Shown one piece after another: positions 21,307 to 30,856 of a stretch of 34,846 nt of DNA. The translations under genes were made by a program, and so were the position numbers. The stretch's first letter is position 1. Every line of letters begins with the position of its first letter. The DNA comes from Gracilaria gracilis (taxonomy: Eukaryota; Rhodophyta; Florideophyceae; Gracilariales; Gracilariaceae): contig JARGSG010000008.1 in NCBI GenBank assembly GCA_030374805.1, positions 1 through 34,846 on the forward strand, in the 5' to 3' direction. Under the pieces are notes generated by a model, which saw only the letters and a list, made by a program, of their open reading frames with translations, searched no databases and had not been told where the DNA came from.

Positions 21307-24300
21307 TCACTTATGCTCGGAGAGTAGATCTATGATAATGTTGTTGAAACAAGACAATAGCCTTTCCGTAGGACAGAGCCTCCATTGAGAGTGCGATCTC
21401 GACATGACATTAATGTCGTCGTGAATCTGACCCTTATCTCTGAAGACATCATACACTAGCAAATCACGGTATCTAGAAAGCATATCAGCACCTGCTCTCT
21501 TCGTTCCTGAGAATGGTTTTACCTTGAACACCAGACCAGCTCGAAAGAGCAGAGCCCCAGACTTTCGAACATTTGTTTTCTTTGTTTGTCGATTTCCTAC
21601 AATCGACGATTTCTGGTAATACGCCATCGGAACTGGCTTTGAGGCGATGGTAGAAGGATTCAAAAAAGCTTCCAACTCGGCAGCGATGCATGCAGGACGG
21701 TTCGGCTTCTTTCGAATCGAATGCAAACAAAAAGTACCTGTCTCAGGGATTTCGTGCGAAACAGAGGCCATTCCTTCATCTCCCACTCTAATACGAAGGT
21801 CAATGAGTTTTTCGAGAAGGCATACACCCCACTCGAATACGTTTTGGTCTCCCTCTTGACTTTGGTATTCATCTGATTCCTGAAAAGTCTTCCACAGCAT
21901 ATGCCTCGTTACTTCTTTCAGCGCCCGATGAGACAAGTAGTCACGAGAGAGGTTAATGTATTCCTTCTCTGTCGAAATTCGCAAACTCCTATTCGATGTC
22001 TTTTGAGCAGTTTTCATTTGCTCTAGAATTCGAGTCATTGCTTGAATTGAGGATTGCGTAATGTTCAAGAACGAAGTGAGACGTCGCGCATACGCCCAAG
22101 ATCGGCGAGCTATTCCCGCCTGACTTCCCTCCAACAATATTTCAGAGCTCACTTGAGTCCGTTTGAATTCAATGGCTTCAATTGCGCCAAATCGCAATGC
22201 TGTAAATGGAGCGGCCGACTCCCACAGAAGACAGTGTCCCGTTTGGAGGTTAGGTTCCGGATCAACGATAAGCGGGCACGCAACGTCAAACCCAGTTTCT
22301 CTCAGCGCACAAATAAGGTGACCTCCGAACTGGGAACCGAATCTAAAAAGCAAACGGTTTTTCTTGTGTGACGGTAAGAGACGGACCTCCTGCTCCAGAA
22401 CGCCTTCCAATATGCGAAACGCGACCGGCACAACCCAGTTATGAGCCATATCATTCTTCCCCCTGCTCTCAAATTGCTCCTCACTTATTAAATCAGTGAA
22501 GTGATTTAAGCATTCGGAACTTTTGTAAAGCTTCCTTATAAAATCAGAAAACTTCATCGTTCCATCTTCGTTCAAATCATGGAAACGATTTCGATAGAAC
22601 TCAGCTTGAAACAAGGATGAATTGATCGTAGATGGTCCAGGGTAGAATGATAGCAGTTCTCGAACTGCCTTCCTGTGCTCTTCTTTTAGAGTAGTCCTAT
22701 TACAATCCCGGTCCCCGCAAGCGAGAATTGTCCAATTCTGTTCAATCGATTGTGCATCCCGACTTGCATCGGCAATCTTGCATACATCCGAAAACGTTAA
22801 GTTCGTACATTTTCTTTTCTCATGAGTTGCTTGAAATGGTTGCTCTGGATTCCCTCCAGTGCCTAGAAAGTATTGCAGAGAGTTACAAGTATCCGAAACT
22901 AGAACACGAGATAAGAGAACTGCAAGCCTCCTAAAACCTTCATCTTCGGGTGAAGTGTTTTGACAACCCTTCACTTTGGTAATCATATCTGTGACCACAT
23001 TCGATATCACCACAAATAAATTGTAGTAAGGTTTGCATCTTCCCAATCTTGTGTTAGTGTTTGGTTCCGAACGTTCAAATAGTCCGATATGTTCCATCAT
23101 TTTAGGGTTCCTTTTTGTCCAATTCAAAATCTTTTGTGGGCAAAACTCAGTGGTTTCATGGTTCAGGCATACAATTATTTCCTTTTCACAGTTTTGGATT
23201 GCTCGATACGTCCCTGTCAGTCCCAAATCGGAGAGATGTAATCTGCGTTGAAAAAGTGGCCGTCGGAATTTGACATCTAATCCTAGCAATCGTGATGTTA
23301 GAATACAAGGATAACCAAACAGAAACCAGGAGGAATCGACACCCAGAGCTTGCATAATATACGGGGGGTCAAGCATGTAGCCAGAATTAATGTTGCACAA
23401 AACACTGTCAACCATGCATTTTGCTGTTTCTAGACATGACCAGCTCATCAGAAGGCACAGTTCTGCATACAATGCTGGGGAATACGCCTCTCTAAATATT
23501 TTCAATACTTGCACTTCCCTTGAAGGTCTATCCGGCAACCCTAAGATTGCATTCTTGGCTTTGACGTATAGTTCTTTTGATTGTTGCAAAACACTGAGCT
23601 CAATATCAAGTTCGAGCTGAAAAACGTCTTTAACTACCCATATAGGTATGTGGGTGCCAGGAGAATCCGACGCATCATTAGAGGTATTGTACAACCACCA
23701 CCATGGAATTCGATTTTGGGATCCCAAATTAACATCCTGTTGAGCATACTGAATATCTGAATCGCTGATCTGATCGCGAAGCTTTTGAGATAGTAGTAGA
23801 AGTTCTGGTTCGATAAGAGCTGCGAAATTGTTTCGGAAAGAATATGTAACTTCTATGCGCAAGCCTTTCACAAACTCTTTTGACCCGGCTCGTCTCCGAT
23901 CGACGTCGTGAAGAAGTTGTCCGAAGCATTTCCTAATGGATTCTCTTTCCTTAGCCGGGCTTTCTATTCTTTTTGTTTTTCGTACACTTGGATATTCCCT
24001 CTGCCTCAGCAAGGTACAATATGTCATTCTCCATGATCGCAGCCTCTTCTTCAGTTCAAAGTATGCCGGCGTCATGTACACAGAGTCCCCTCTGCTAGTT
24101 TCAAGGTGCCTAGTCATCTTATAAATCTTAACCTTCTTAATCAGCGGACTTAAACGTTTTCTATCCTCACCAATATTTAGAGTTGATGTCTGGAACCCTG
24201 TTACGATAGGGTAGAGCGGTGTGCTAAACATCGATGCTCCCAGAGATCGATTTGTTCGCTGAGATGAAGTCGCGGGTATGAAAGGAGAGCCTCCATCCTT

Positions 24301-26838
24301 TGGAAATGCAGCTCTTGGTACCTCAATGGAAAAGTTATCTCTCAATTCTGGTGGTGGAGACATGACGTACGCAATATCAAGTACTGAATCATGAAAGGCA
24401 AAATGTACCAGTTGCTCGCTTATATCCTCTCTGATCTCATGCACTTCTCTAGCGTTCGCAATCTCCCTTCGAATTCCATGTCTGGTTACCCGCAACTGCG
24501 TCGGACCCAGTACCAGCAGGTCCTGCAACACAAGATGGCCAACGTGGAAGGCCTTGTTATTAGAGTGAAGTGAGGGGAACGCATCTCTTCCATTTCTATT
24601 AGGATCTGGTGACATACGTACCAGTCCATTGCCTAGAAACCCTTTCCAATAATTGTTTCTAAAGAATTCAATGTTTTGCGGATCGTTGATGTCTCGGCGC
24701 AGTACCTCTCCAACTTCTTTCTTTCCATCAAAATATCTAAATAGTTCTTCTGGTACTTCGTATTTCTCGGGCGTGGAAAAATCTGAAACAGTTTCCGTTG
24801 GAATTACCCCCGAAAAGAGTTCAAGTGCTCGGAAGAACCTGGCCAGAAAACATAGGGCTATCGTCAATCTTCCAGGTCCCAGAGAAATTCCATTGCTCTC
24901 GGAGGAGAGGGGACCTTTGTTGCGAAAGTGATAGTCATTGTTGCTCGCTTTAGGAACCGCACAGCATGGCAATCGAGTTTGAAACTGCGTTTTCGCAATA
25001 TTTCCGCCAGTACTCCTCACTGCATTAAATAAAAGTTCAGAGTACTGAAACCATAACAGTTTGTGGCAAAATGACCTCATCTCCTGACGTTGTAAACGTG
25101 GTTCCTTCAATTCCGGGTTCACAAATCTGAAGAATAATTGAAGAAGAACTCCATCTCCAGCCATGATTCTTTGTACTGAGAATGATGGAATAATTGCGTG
25201 CACAGGAAGAGGATCAACTGATAAGGTTGTTTGTATATCGAGAACTTTAAAGGCAACGGGATCGGTTACGGAAGGGGTATACTGAGAAGACCATTTCCTC
25301 AAGGAGAAGCTCTCGTTCAAGAAGTAGTCACCGGGAAAGCTATCCCTCATAAGGCGCGGAAGACAAGAAAGATTGTTGTTTCTTTTCAAGTACTTAGACG
25401 GGGCAATCATGTATGACTGAAATATTCGTGAGATCCTCGACTGAGATTTCCCAAATGCTACACCGCCATGAGCCACAGTTACAGCATCTATGGAATCAAT
25501 GTCCACGGACCACATGATACGTATGCATTCTTGATCTTCTATTTTCATCGAAGATTTAATATTGAGCGGCTTTCTGGTCGACTTGTAATTCCCCAAATCC
25601 CCGGCAAGTAGGTACATGTCACTTTGTTTCAATCTGTTCCGAAATTCAGGAACAGAAATGAAAGAATTACAGCCTTCAATCCATTCCAAAGACGAAGCAA
25701 CACAACTACGAGTCCTCTCTGCATTTGGGATGGTACAAAGTTGGGTTTGAGAGTAAAGAAAAACTGGGAGCGTACGTTCTGCAAACATTTCACATTTGTG
25801 AAGAAGCGCAGATATATGGGGGAGAATTTGAGAGTATGGTACTCTGTCCGACAAGAGAGAATCATCGTAAAAATCGAGTTCCACTTCTTGCACGTTTCCA
25901 TTTTCCGGGGTTGGCAATGAGACGGCAATACTGTCCATATCCTCTTCATCTGGAGGTTCGACGTCCTCTCCTTCATCTTCTGAAACGTATATACCTTCTT
26001 CCTCTTCCATAGGAAGGTGGAATACGGGACGAGGTCTCGATTGCTTCGGAAAGCGCACCGGAGCAAACTGCGTACCTCCCTGATTTCGTTTGTCAAAGAA
26101 CAAACTCCGTACTATTGTCTCATGTCCAGATTTTGAGCCAAACGGTTTCCCTTCGGCTACCTCCAGCAAACTGTACATAGCCGTCGATACCCTGTTTTTC
26201 CTTTCCGTATACATTAAAGAGTAACCACCTTTGAAATTTTGAACGGTACTAACCACGAGTACTTCTCGCATGTGTGGATAACATGGATTGGCTACATAAA
26301 CTCCATATCCATTAAATGTACTTGAGATATCAGTGGAAATCCTCACGTGATCATTACCATCATTCATTAACAGGGGAAATATGAAATGTTTTCCGTTCAT
26401 ATCCTTGGTTCTGATTATGAAGTATTCCGGAACTTCCCCAAGACATTTGAGAGGGCAGTACGAATGACCTTTGTCGCAAATGATACTGTCACTATTTTGT
26501 CCTGGAAAACAAAACAGCGACTTTGTGAGAACCTTAGGTGTATCTTCGATTTTCAAATCACTTTGGATGCTGCTCTTAATATTACCAGGATCCAGTTGAC
26601 ATTTCCAGCACCCGTGCATCTCAATCCAGGATCCAGCTGTTAACTTTTTGAATTTCTCCCCATAGATACACGTCTTGCTACTCGCCAATATTCTGTCATT
26701 TATATCCAGTAACTCTGGCAGGCTTCTTCGGGACGAAAGGATTGAGCTGATGACGGTATTGCAAACATCACACACTTGAGGTGATGTTTTACAGGGCAAT
26801 CGAAGGCCCATACCTTGTACAACAGATTCAAATGTCAT
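21307..26838 (-). CDS. 1843-aa orphan protein with N-terminal Cys clusters and EF-hand-like loop
   Basis: A single uninterrupted frame of 1844 codons from ATG 26838 to TGA. I do not recognise its family. Residues 16-132 carry cysteine clusters of zinc-ribbon type: C16, C23-x2-C26, C57, C77-x2-C80, C110, C121-x3-H125-x2-C128-x3-C132, followed by VPEYFIIR. A strongly acidic stretch lies near 275-301 (EEEEGIYVSEDEGEDVE). Near residue 1417 is an EF-hand-like loop (DLNEDGTMKFSDF) with D, N, D, G and a final D at the expected places, between plausible helices; being single, it may not bind calcium. I looked for and did not find DNA polymerase, RNA-dependent RNA polymerase, Walker or KDZ-transposase motifs. 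No signal peptide or membrane segment is evident. It is divergently paired with the PIF1 helicase. It may be a nuclear scaffold or nucleic-acid protein, but that is only inference. Confidence 0.85.
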   Translation of the reverse strand: MTFESVVQGMGLRLPCKTSPQVCDVCNTVISSILSSRRSLPELLDINDRILASSKTCIYGEKFKKLTAGSWIEMHGCWKCQLDPGNIKSSIQSDLKIEDTPKVLTKSLFCFPGQNSDSIICDKGHSYCPLKCLGEVPEYFIIRTKDMNGKHFIFPLLMNDGNDHVRISTDISSTFNGYGVYVANPCYPHMREVLVVSTVQNFKGGYSLMYTERKNRVSTAMYSLLEVAEGKPFGSKSGHETIVRSLFFDKRNQGGTQFAPVRFPKQSRPRPVFHLPMEEEEGIYVSEDEGEDVEPPDEEDMDSIAVSLPTPENGNVQEVELDFYDDSLLSDRVPYSQILPHISALLHKCEMFAERTLPVFLYSQTQLCTIPNAERTRSCVASSLEWIEGCNSFISVPEFRNRLKQSDMYLLAGDLGNYKSTRKPLNIKSSMKIEDQECIRIMWSVDIDSIDAVTVAHGGVAFGKSQSRISRIFQSYMIAPSKYLKRNNNLSCLPRLMRDSFPGDYFLNESFSLRKWSSQYTPSVTDPVAFKVLDIQTTLSVDPLPVHAIIPSFSVQRIMAGDGVLLQLFFRFVNPELKEPRLQRQEMRSFCHKLLWFQYSELLFNAVRSTGGNIAKTQFQTRLPCCAVPKASNNDYHFRNKGPLSSESNGISLGPGRLTIALCFLARFFRALELFSGVIPTETVSDFSTPEKYEVPEELFRYFDGKKEVGEVLRRDINDPQNIEFFRNNYWKGFLGNGLVRMSPDPNRNGRDAFPSLHSNNKAFHVGHLVLQDLLVLGPTQLRVTRHGIRREIANAREVHEIREDISEQLVHFAFHDSVLDIAYVMSPPPELRDNFSIEVPRAAFPKDGGSPFIPATSSQRTNRSLGASMFSTPLYPIVTGFQTSTLNIGEDRKRLSPLIKKVKIYKMTRHLETSRGDSVYMTPAYFELKKRLRSWRMTYCTLLRQREYPSVRKTKRIESPAKERESIRKCFGQLLHDVDRRRAGSKEFVKGLRIEVTYSFRNNFAALIEPELLLLSQKLRDQISDSDIQYAQQDVNLGSQNRIPWWWLYNTSNDASDSPGTHIPIWVVKDVFQLELDIELSVLQQSKELYVKAKNAILGLPDRPSREVQVLKIFREAYSPALYAELCLLMSWSCLETAKCMVDSVLCNINSGYMLDPPYIMQALGVDSSWFLFGYPCILTSRLLGLDVKFRRPLFQRRLHLSDLGLTGTYRAIQNCEKEIIVCLNHETTEFCPQKILNWTKRNPKMMEHIGLFERSEPNTNTRLGRCKPYYNLFVVISNVVTDMITKVKGCQNTSPEDEGFRRLAVLLSRVLVSDTCNSLQYFLGTGGNPEQPFQATHEKRKCTNLTFSDVCKIADASRDAQSIEQNWTILACGDRDCNRTTLKEEHRKAVRELLSFYPGPSTINSSLFQAEFYRNRFHDLNEDGTMKFSDFIRKLYKSSECLNHFTDLISEEQFESRGKNDMAHNWVVPVAFRILEGVLEQEVRLLPSHKKNRLLFRFGSQFGGHLICALRETGFDVACPLIVDPEPNLQTGHCLLWESAAPFTALRFGAIEAIEFKRTQVSSEILLEGSQAGIARRSWAYARRLTSFLNITQSSIQAMTRILEQMKTAQKTSNRSLRISTEKEYINLSRDYLSHRALKEVTRHMLWKTFQESDEYQSQEGDQNVFEWGVCLLEKLIDLRIRVGDEGMASVSHEIPETGTFCLHSIRKKPNRPACIAAELEAFLNPSTIASKPVPMAYYQKSSIVGNRQTKKTNVRKSGALLFRAGLVFKVKPFSGTKRAGADMLSRYRDLLVYDVFRDKGQIHDDINVMSRSHSQWRLCPTERLLSCFNNIIIDLLSEHK

Positions 26839-27297
26839 CGGCAGTAAACCCGGAATATAACGCGTTATAAGGACAATATCAACCTGATGCTTAGCATTTC
26901 AATCGCACAAGAGCTCCATCCCTTCGCGATCTCTGATCCGGCATCTCCGCATTCTCACATACTGTATTCTCAGTTCCCGGCCGTAATTGTTAGACCAATT
27001 TACAGCCATAGAGTTAATGAGGAGGTACACGTGGTATTGCTAAGAAACACGCTCTGTTTAGAAGCTTAGAAGTTGATTCCTTGCATTACAAAATCCCAAT
27101 GATTTTGTCTAGCCTTTTCTGGATTTCTTTTAAGTGAGAAAAGGCGCGCAGTTGAAAAGGCGCGCAGTCAGTATCGATATGCAGTACTCTAAAATATGCA
27201 AGTACACTGGACCCTACGTACCGAGCTCGCACCGGGCTCGAAAAGTAAAGGCATTCTACATTTCCATTCCTTTCAAATAACAAGAATTCGAGTTTTC
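26839..27297. promoter_or_regulatory. Bidirectional promoter region between the 1843-aa gene and PIF1
   Basis: About 460 bp separate the two divergent starts if PIF1 begins at 27298. It includes CCTTATAACG on the minus strand near the 1843-aa start, a tandem GC-rich 15-mer (27138-27168) and an A/T-rich TAAAATATG near 27190-27198. Expression of the two genes may be coupled. Confidence 0.45.
27138..27168. promoter_or_regulatory. Tandem 15-bp element GAAAAGGCGCGCAGT
   Basis: The 15-mer occurs at 27138-27152 and again at 27154-27168, offset by 16 bp, in otherwise AT-leaning intergenic sequence. It is a candidate transcription-factor site for the divergent pair. It resembles but does not match an E2F site. 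Confidence 0.45.
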
Positions 27298-28992
27298 ATG
27301 GTTGCATCCGCTGAAGACTCACGCTCAGGTCGTTCTCTGAAACGATTTGTCGATGAGATATTTGAAAAATGGGAACCAAGCATTTCCGCAGATCCAATTC
27401 AACGCCTCAACAAGAAGCGGAAACTTATTCTTTCTGAGAGAGATGTGGCATCCGTCTCTATTCGTAAGATAACCAAGAGAATCCGGTTTGGTACGAAAGG
27501 ACTTGACGGTTTCCAGGAAGGAGCCGTTCACGCAGCTGAAGCAGGGAAGAATGTTTTCCTTACTGGAGGAGCTGGAACAGGGAAAACCTTTGTCCTTGCG
27601 GAAATTATCAGCAGTTTAAAGTACTCTGGGAAGAGAGTTGCTGTGACAGCTAGCACTGGTTGTGCCGCAGTAGCTTTGGGAGGTACCACGGTACACTCAT
27701 ACTTGGGACTAGGTTATGACAATTCCCATTTCGTTCCACGGAAAGCGAGTGATCTCAGTCGCAGATTGCTGACATTGGACGTCTTGATCATTGATGAGAT
27801 ATCTATGATTGATGCCAGTACCTTTGATCGCCTAGAAAACATCTGCTCGACATCTAGGAAAATCCCAATTGCAAAACGTATTCAGAGACCTTTTGGAGGT
27901 CTCCAAGTTATACTGTGCGGAGACTTTTGTCAACTTCCTCCGGTGAAGAAGAGTATAAGTGAGAGATCCATTCCGTTCTGTTTTGAGAGCAAAGCCTGGA
28001 AGAAGTGCAATTTCTCAACCGTTTCCCTACGAGTACCTCACAGACAGAATGATTTTGGTTTCTCAACGTTGTTGAATGAGATGCGTTTTGGGGTTGTCTC
28101 GGATTCCACGTTATCGCTCTTTAATTCTCTGTCATCAAGGTTTTCTTTTCAAAGAGACCCCAGCAGTTCTGAACCGTTTACAAAATTATTTCCTTGCCGA
28201 TTTCAAGTCGAGAGAGAAAACAACTCGCGTTTGCATGGTCTAAAGGGTTCAGGAATCCGCTATATAGCCATGGACAGAGTAGAAACTTCTTCTTCGAAAG
28301 GCACAGTGATCAACATCGACACCCGTTTAAACCAACTTTCAGCTCCATCTGTGCTTCACATCAAAACTGGCTGCCGGGTGCTATGCACAAAAAACTTAAA
28401 CCAGAACCTTGGTATCGTAAATGGGTCAGCAGGGGAGGTTATTGGATTCGCAAAAACCAGATATGGAGCGGGTGTCAACAAGGAAGGTTTGTTCGAAAAT
28501 TACCAGGACTATAAAGGGAATCCCCGCAGTATTTTAGGGGAAGAAGTTTTCCAACTGTCAGAATCTAGTGCTCGAGACTATGTGGGTGCTAGAACTGAGG
28601 ACGGCTTTCTTTGCATGGACGTCGCGGATGCTGCTTTTCTTCCTGTTGTCAGGTTCGAAAACGGAATCTGTTTAACTATGAAGATGTGCAAGTGGGATGT
28701 CAACTTCGATAATGGCCGGGTTGTGCTTTCAAGGTCGCAGTTATGTCTTGCACTTGGTTGGGCCTTTTCTATCCACAAGTCCCAGGGCATGTCCATAGAT
28801 AAGGTAGAGGTAGATCTTTCTCGATGTTTTGATTATGGGCAAGCATATGTGGCCCTTTCAAGAGCCAAATCGATCTATGGGCTTCGAGTGAAGGGGTTCT
28901 GCAAACGTTTTGTGAAAGTTCATCCAAAAGTTTTCGATTTTTACAAACACGACCCAGCCTTCAAGGATTACATTTCTAAGAGTCGGATATAG
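27298..28992 (+). CDS. PIF1-like: PIF1-family DNA helicase (564 aa)
   Basis: A superfamily 1B 5'-3' DNA helicase with all signature motifs: Walker A GGAGTGKT at 90-97; ASTGCAAVALGGTTVHSYLG just after; Walker B LIIDEISMID with D166-E167; CGDFCQLPPV at 207-216; arginine-finger region RVPHRQ with FSTLLNEMRFG at ~245-264; CRVLCTKNLNQNLGIVNGSAGEVIGF; and IHKSQGMSIDKVEVD ... GQAYVALSRAKSIYGL at ~490-529. It is full length and should be active in unwinding DNA, as in genome or organelle maintenance, telomere work, or replication of a mobile element. A basic stretch (NKKRKL, ~37-42) may be a nuclear signal. An in-frame ATG at 27196 would add 34 poorly conserved-looking residues; I prefer 27298 because a TATA-like TAAAATA lies right at the upstream ATG. 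It is divergent from the 1843-aa gene. The stand-alone form with no Rep domain argues against Helitron. Confidence 0.93.
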   Translation: MVASAEDSRSGRSLKRFVDEIFEKWEPSISADPIQRLNKKRKLILSERDVASVSIRKITKRIRFGTKGLDGFQEGAVHAAEAGKNVFLTGGAGTGKTFVLAEIISSLKYSGKRVAVTASTGCAAVALGGTTVHSYLGLGYDNSHFVPRKASDLSRRLLTLDVLIIDEISMIDASTFDRLENICSTSRKIPIAKRIQRPFGGLQVILCGDFCQLPPVKKSISERSIPFCFESKAWKKCNFSTVSLRVPHRQNDFGFSTLLNEMRFGVVSDSTLSLFNSLSSRFSFQRDPSSSEPFTKLFPCRFQVERENNSRLHGLKGSGIRYIAMDRVETSSSKGTVINIDTRLNQLSAPSVLHIKTGCRVLCTKNLNQNLGIVNGSAGEVIGFAKTRYGAGVNKEGLFENYQDYKGNPRSILGEEVFQLSESSARDYVGARTEDGFLCMDVADAAFLPVVRFENGICLTMKMCKWDVNFDNGRVVLSRSQLCLALGWAFSIHKSQGMSIDKVEVDLSRCFDYGQAYVALSRAKSIYGLRVKGFCKRFVKVHPKVFDFYKHDPAFKDYISKSRI

Positions 28993-29515
28993 AGCGAAAC
29001 TTGAATTGCTTGGAAAATTAGATAACAATACTTACTACAATTGTAGTAATACAGGGCCATTCATGGCATCCGTCTGCACAATGAATACCTCTCAATATAT
29101 ATGTATTGTGTACTCAGTTTACCTCGATGTCTTCTTTCGTGCTTTGCTACAGTGGAGGCCACAAGGCGCTAGATATGATTGGCGACTACTGGTTTTCAGG
29201 TTTAGCAGTCAGCATTAATCTCTCTATTTGTGGGCCTTCTGCTCTGTCGTGACACTCGCGCTTTGGATTTTTGGCCGTATTCGACAGCATGCCAGATCAT
29301 TCGTATTCTTTAACAATTCGCAGTTTTCTTCAGCAGAAGTTACCTACGTTTCCTTCCTTCCCTGCACGGCTTGATTTTGGATATTTGGATATGATTCTGA
29401 CTTTGAACGCTTTATGGCTCCCTCGTCATCTCGAAATTATTCAAACCATAGGTGCGTGAACCTATATAATAATATCTAATAATAAAGTATTAGTAAAAAA
29501 ATGTAATCTGACAAC
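28993..29515. other. Intergenic, nothing firm
   Basis: Half a kilobase between PIF1 and the palindrome upstream of the 400-aa gene. Short + strand frames (29006-29218, 29271-29459) lack motifs and convincing starts. It becomes AT-rich near 29460-29510. Confidence 0.5.
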
Positions 29516-29547
29516 ACGTGTGAAATGCAACTTTGCGTAATACACGT
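29516..29547. promoter_or_regulatory. 32-bp palindrome-like element, copy 2, upstream of TATA
   Basis: Left arm ACGTGTGAAATGC, spacer AACTTT, right arm GCGTAATACACGT. It has the same 13-6-13 layout as 20818 and 31170, but here only the outer ACGTGT/ACACGT and inner GC pair well. It ends 11 bp before the TATA box of the 400-aa gene, a natural place for a regulator site. Confidence 0.5.
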
Positions 29548-29558
29548 TGACCACGTCA

Positions 29559-29567
29559 TATATAAAT
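29559..29567 (+). promoter_or_regulatory. TATA box of the 400-aa gene
   Basis: TATATAAAT lies 86 bp upstream of ATG 29654, next to the palindromic element. A start site ~30 bp downstream would give a leader that includes the uORF at 29610. Confidence 0.5.
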
Positions 29568-29609
29568 GAATCGCTTCACAAAGTCTTCGTTCACTCACCC
29601 GTCTAGTTG

Positions 29610-29657
29610 ATGAGAAGAGCAGCTGGAGTTAAGGTCCAGCCGTGTGATCCAGAATGA
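29610..29657 (+). CDS. 15-codon upstream ORF overlapping the main start (ATGA)
   Basis: ATG 29610 opens 15 codons and ends at TGA 29655-29657, which overlaps the ATG of the 400-aa gene (29654-29656) in an ATGA arrangement. If the leader starts ~30 bp after the TATA box, ribosomes would meet this uORF first. It may tune translation by termination-reinitiation. The peptide itself (MRRAAGVKVQ...) has no known family. Confidence 0.35.
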   Translation: MRRAAGVKVQPCDPE

Positions 29658-30856
29658 TTTCTCAGCTAAGGCTTAGAACATCCTCACATGTAGAAAAAGA
29701 CGGGTGTACTCCAGTCGGGTTTCTTTTGGACTATGAGGATCCAAAATGTCTCAAAACGTTTTCAGAGCCCCCGGTATTTCGTGCCGCAAGATTGTTCACG
29801 AACCATCATTGTCAAACAGTCAACTATCAGTTAGTTTTTGTTTCGCTTTCTGGCGAGGAGCTCGTCTACCACACCGGATACGTAAAAAGATCTGTTATAG
29901 AGGGCGAGATTGAGTTTCACGAATCGAACGGAAATGTTTATGAGATACTAGTCGGGAAATTTGACAGTTTCAACGGGTATCTCTTCTCCCAATCATCTTT
30001 GGTCGGAATGCCTATCCAAATTCCCTTATTACCACGTCGAAGAGACGAAGCGTTAGTATGGGATTATTCACGTATGGTTTGCGATGCTGCAAACTGCTCC
30101 CGAATCCGTATCCTTCAAGAATGGCTGGGTTTCTTGGCGCTGGTCCATGCTCCATCCACCATATTCATCATGGAGGCAACTATACGGAAAACACTATTTT
30201 GTGATAAAGATTTGCAAACTGGTAAAGATCGGAAACATGCCCGAATTCCGTTGACATCATCATGGGTGCCAAGTACAAGTTTGCTCTGGGTCTATTACTC
30301 CACGCCCAAACCATTTTGCTTGAGAACATTCTTGTGCGAACTTCTCTCTGGGAGCGATTGGGATGAAGAGCTTGCTAGACTAGTGGAACGGTTTTCTCCC
30401 AGGCATGAAGGATTTTACAAAGCCGCTCTTGTGGAAAAGGAGGGACGAACGTCGATATCCTTCGATTATGGTGAAGAGAGCTTATTTGAACTCCAAGTTC
30501 GGCGAGTGGCAGTTCCAGCAATTGCGAATGGCGTCTCCGCGAGAAAAACATATGGAACGCTGGTGTACTTTTATCAACCTATATCCTTTGATGCCTTCAC
30601 ATCACCAACGAACAAAATCCCTCTAGGTTTTTTCTCGACAAGCAAATACGTTCCACTTTCCATGCTCCCAGGAGATTTGCCAGAAGAGAATATAATCAGT
30701 TTCGGCGTCATAAGAAGCGAACTAAATGAGCTTTGGAGCAGAATCTGGCATAAAAACTACACAAAGCCACACTCCGAGGCAACTGGAACCATACAAGCCG
30801 TGCTTGATGATGGTTATGAAAACCTTCTTCACCTTCCCTCTTTGGCTAAATTCTGA
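29654..30856 (+). CDS. 400-aa orphan protein
   Basis: An uninterrupted frame from ATG to TGA with good protein-like composition. I do not recognise a family: no Walker, zinc-finger, kinase, integrase or methyltransferase motif is visible. It reads as one soluble globular protein rich in mixed helices and strands, with no signal peptide or clear membrane segment. Only scattered cysteines occur (for example CDAANCSRIR), with no zinc-binding spacing. It is preceded by a palindrome, a TATA box and a uORF that overlaps its start, and lies on the same strand as PIF1 ~660 bp further on. Confidence 0.75.
   Translation: MISQLRLRTSSHVEKDGCTPVGFLLDYEDPKCLKTFSEPPVFRAARLFTNHHCQTVNYQLVFVSLSGEELVYHTGYVKRSVIEGEIEFHESNGNVYEILVGKFDSFNGYLFSQSSLVGMPIQIPLLPRRRDEALVWDYSRMVCDAANCSRIRILQEWLGFLALVHAPSTIFIMEATIRKTLFCDKDLQTGKDRKHARIPLTSSWVPSTSLLWVYYSTPKPFCLRTFLCELLSGSDWDEELARLVERFSPRHEGFYKAALVEKEGRTSISFDYGEESLFELQVRRVAVPAIANGVSARKTYGTLVYFYQPISFDAFTSPTNKIPLGFFSTSKYVPLSMLPGDLPEENIISFGVIRSELNELWSRIWHKNYTKPHSEATGTIQAVLDDGYENLLHLPSLAKF

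Noticed and set aside
21307..26838. 1843-aa protein as RNA polymerase subunit, RNA-dependent RNA polymerase or KDZ transposase
   Set aside because: VPEYFIIR after a Cys cluster and GFDVAC recall these families weakly, but no catalytic motif (DxDGD, NADFDGD, YDIAC context) is present.
27298..28992. Helitron
   Set aside because: The helicase has no Rep/HUH domain and no Helitron ends are visible.
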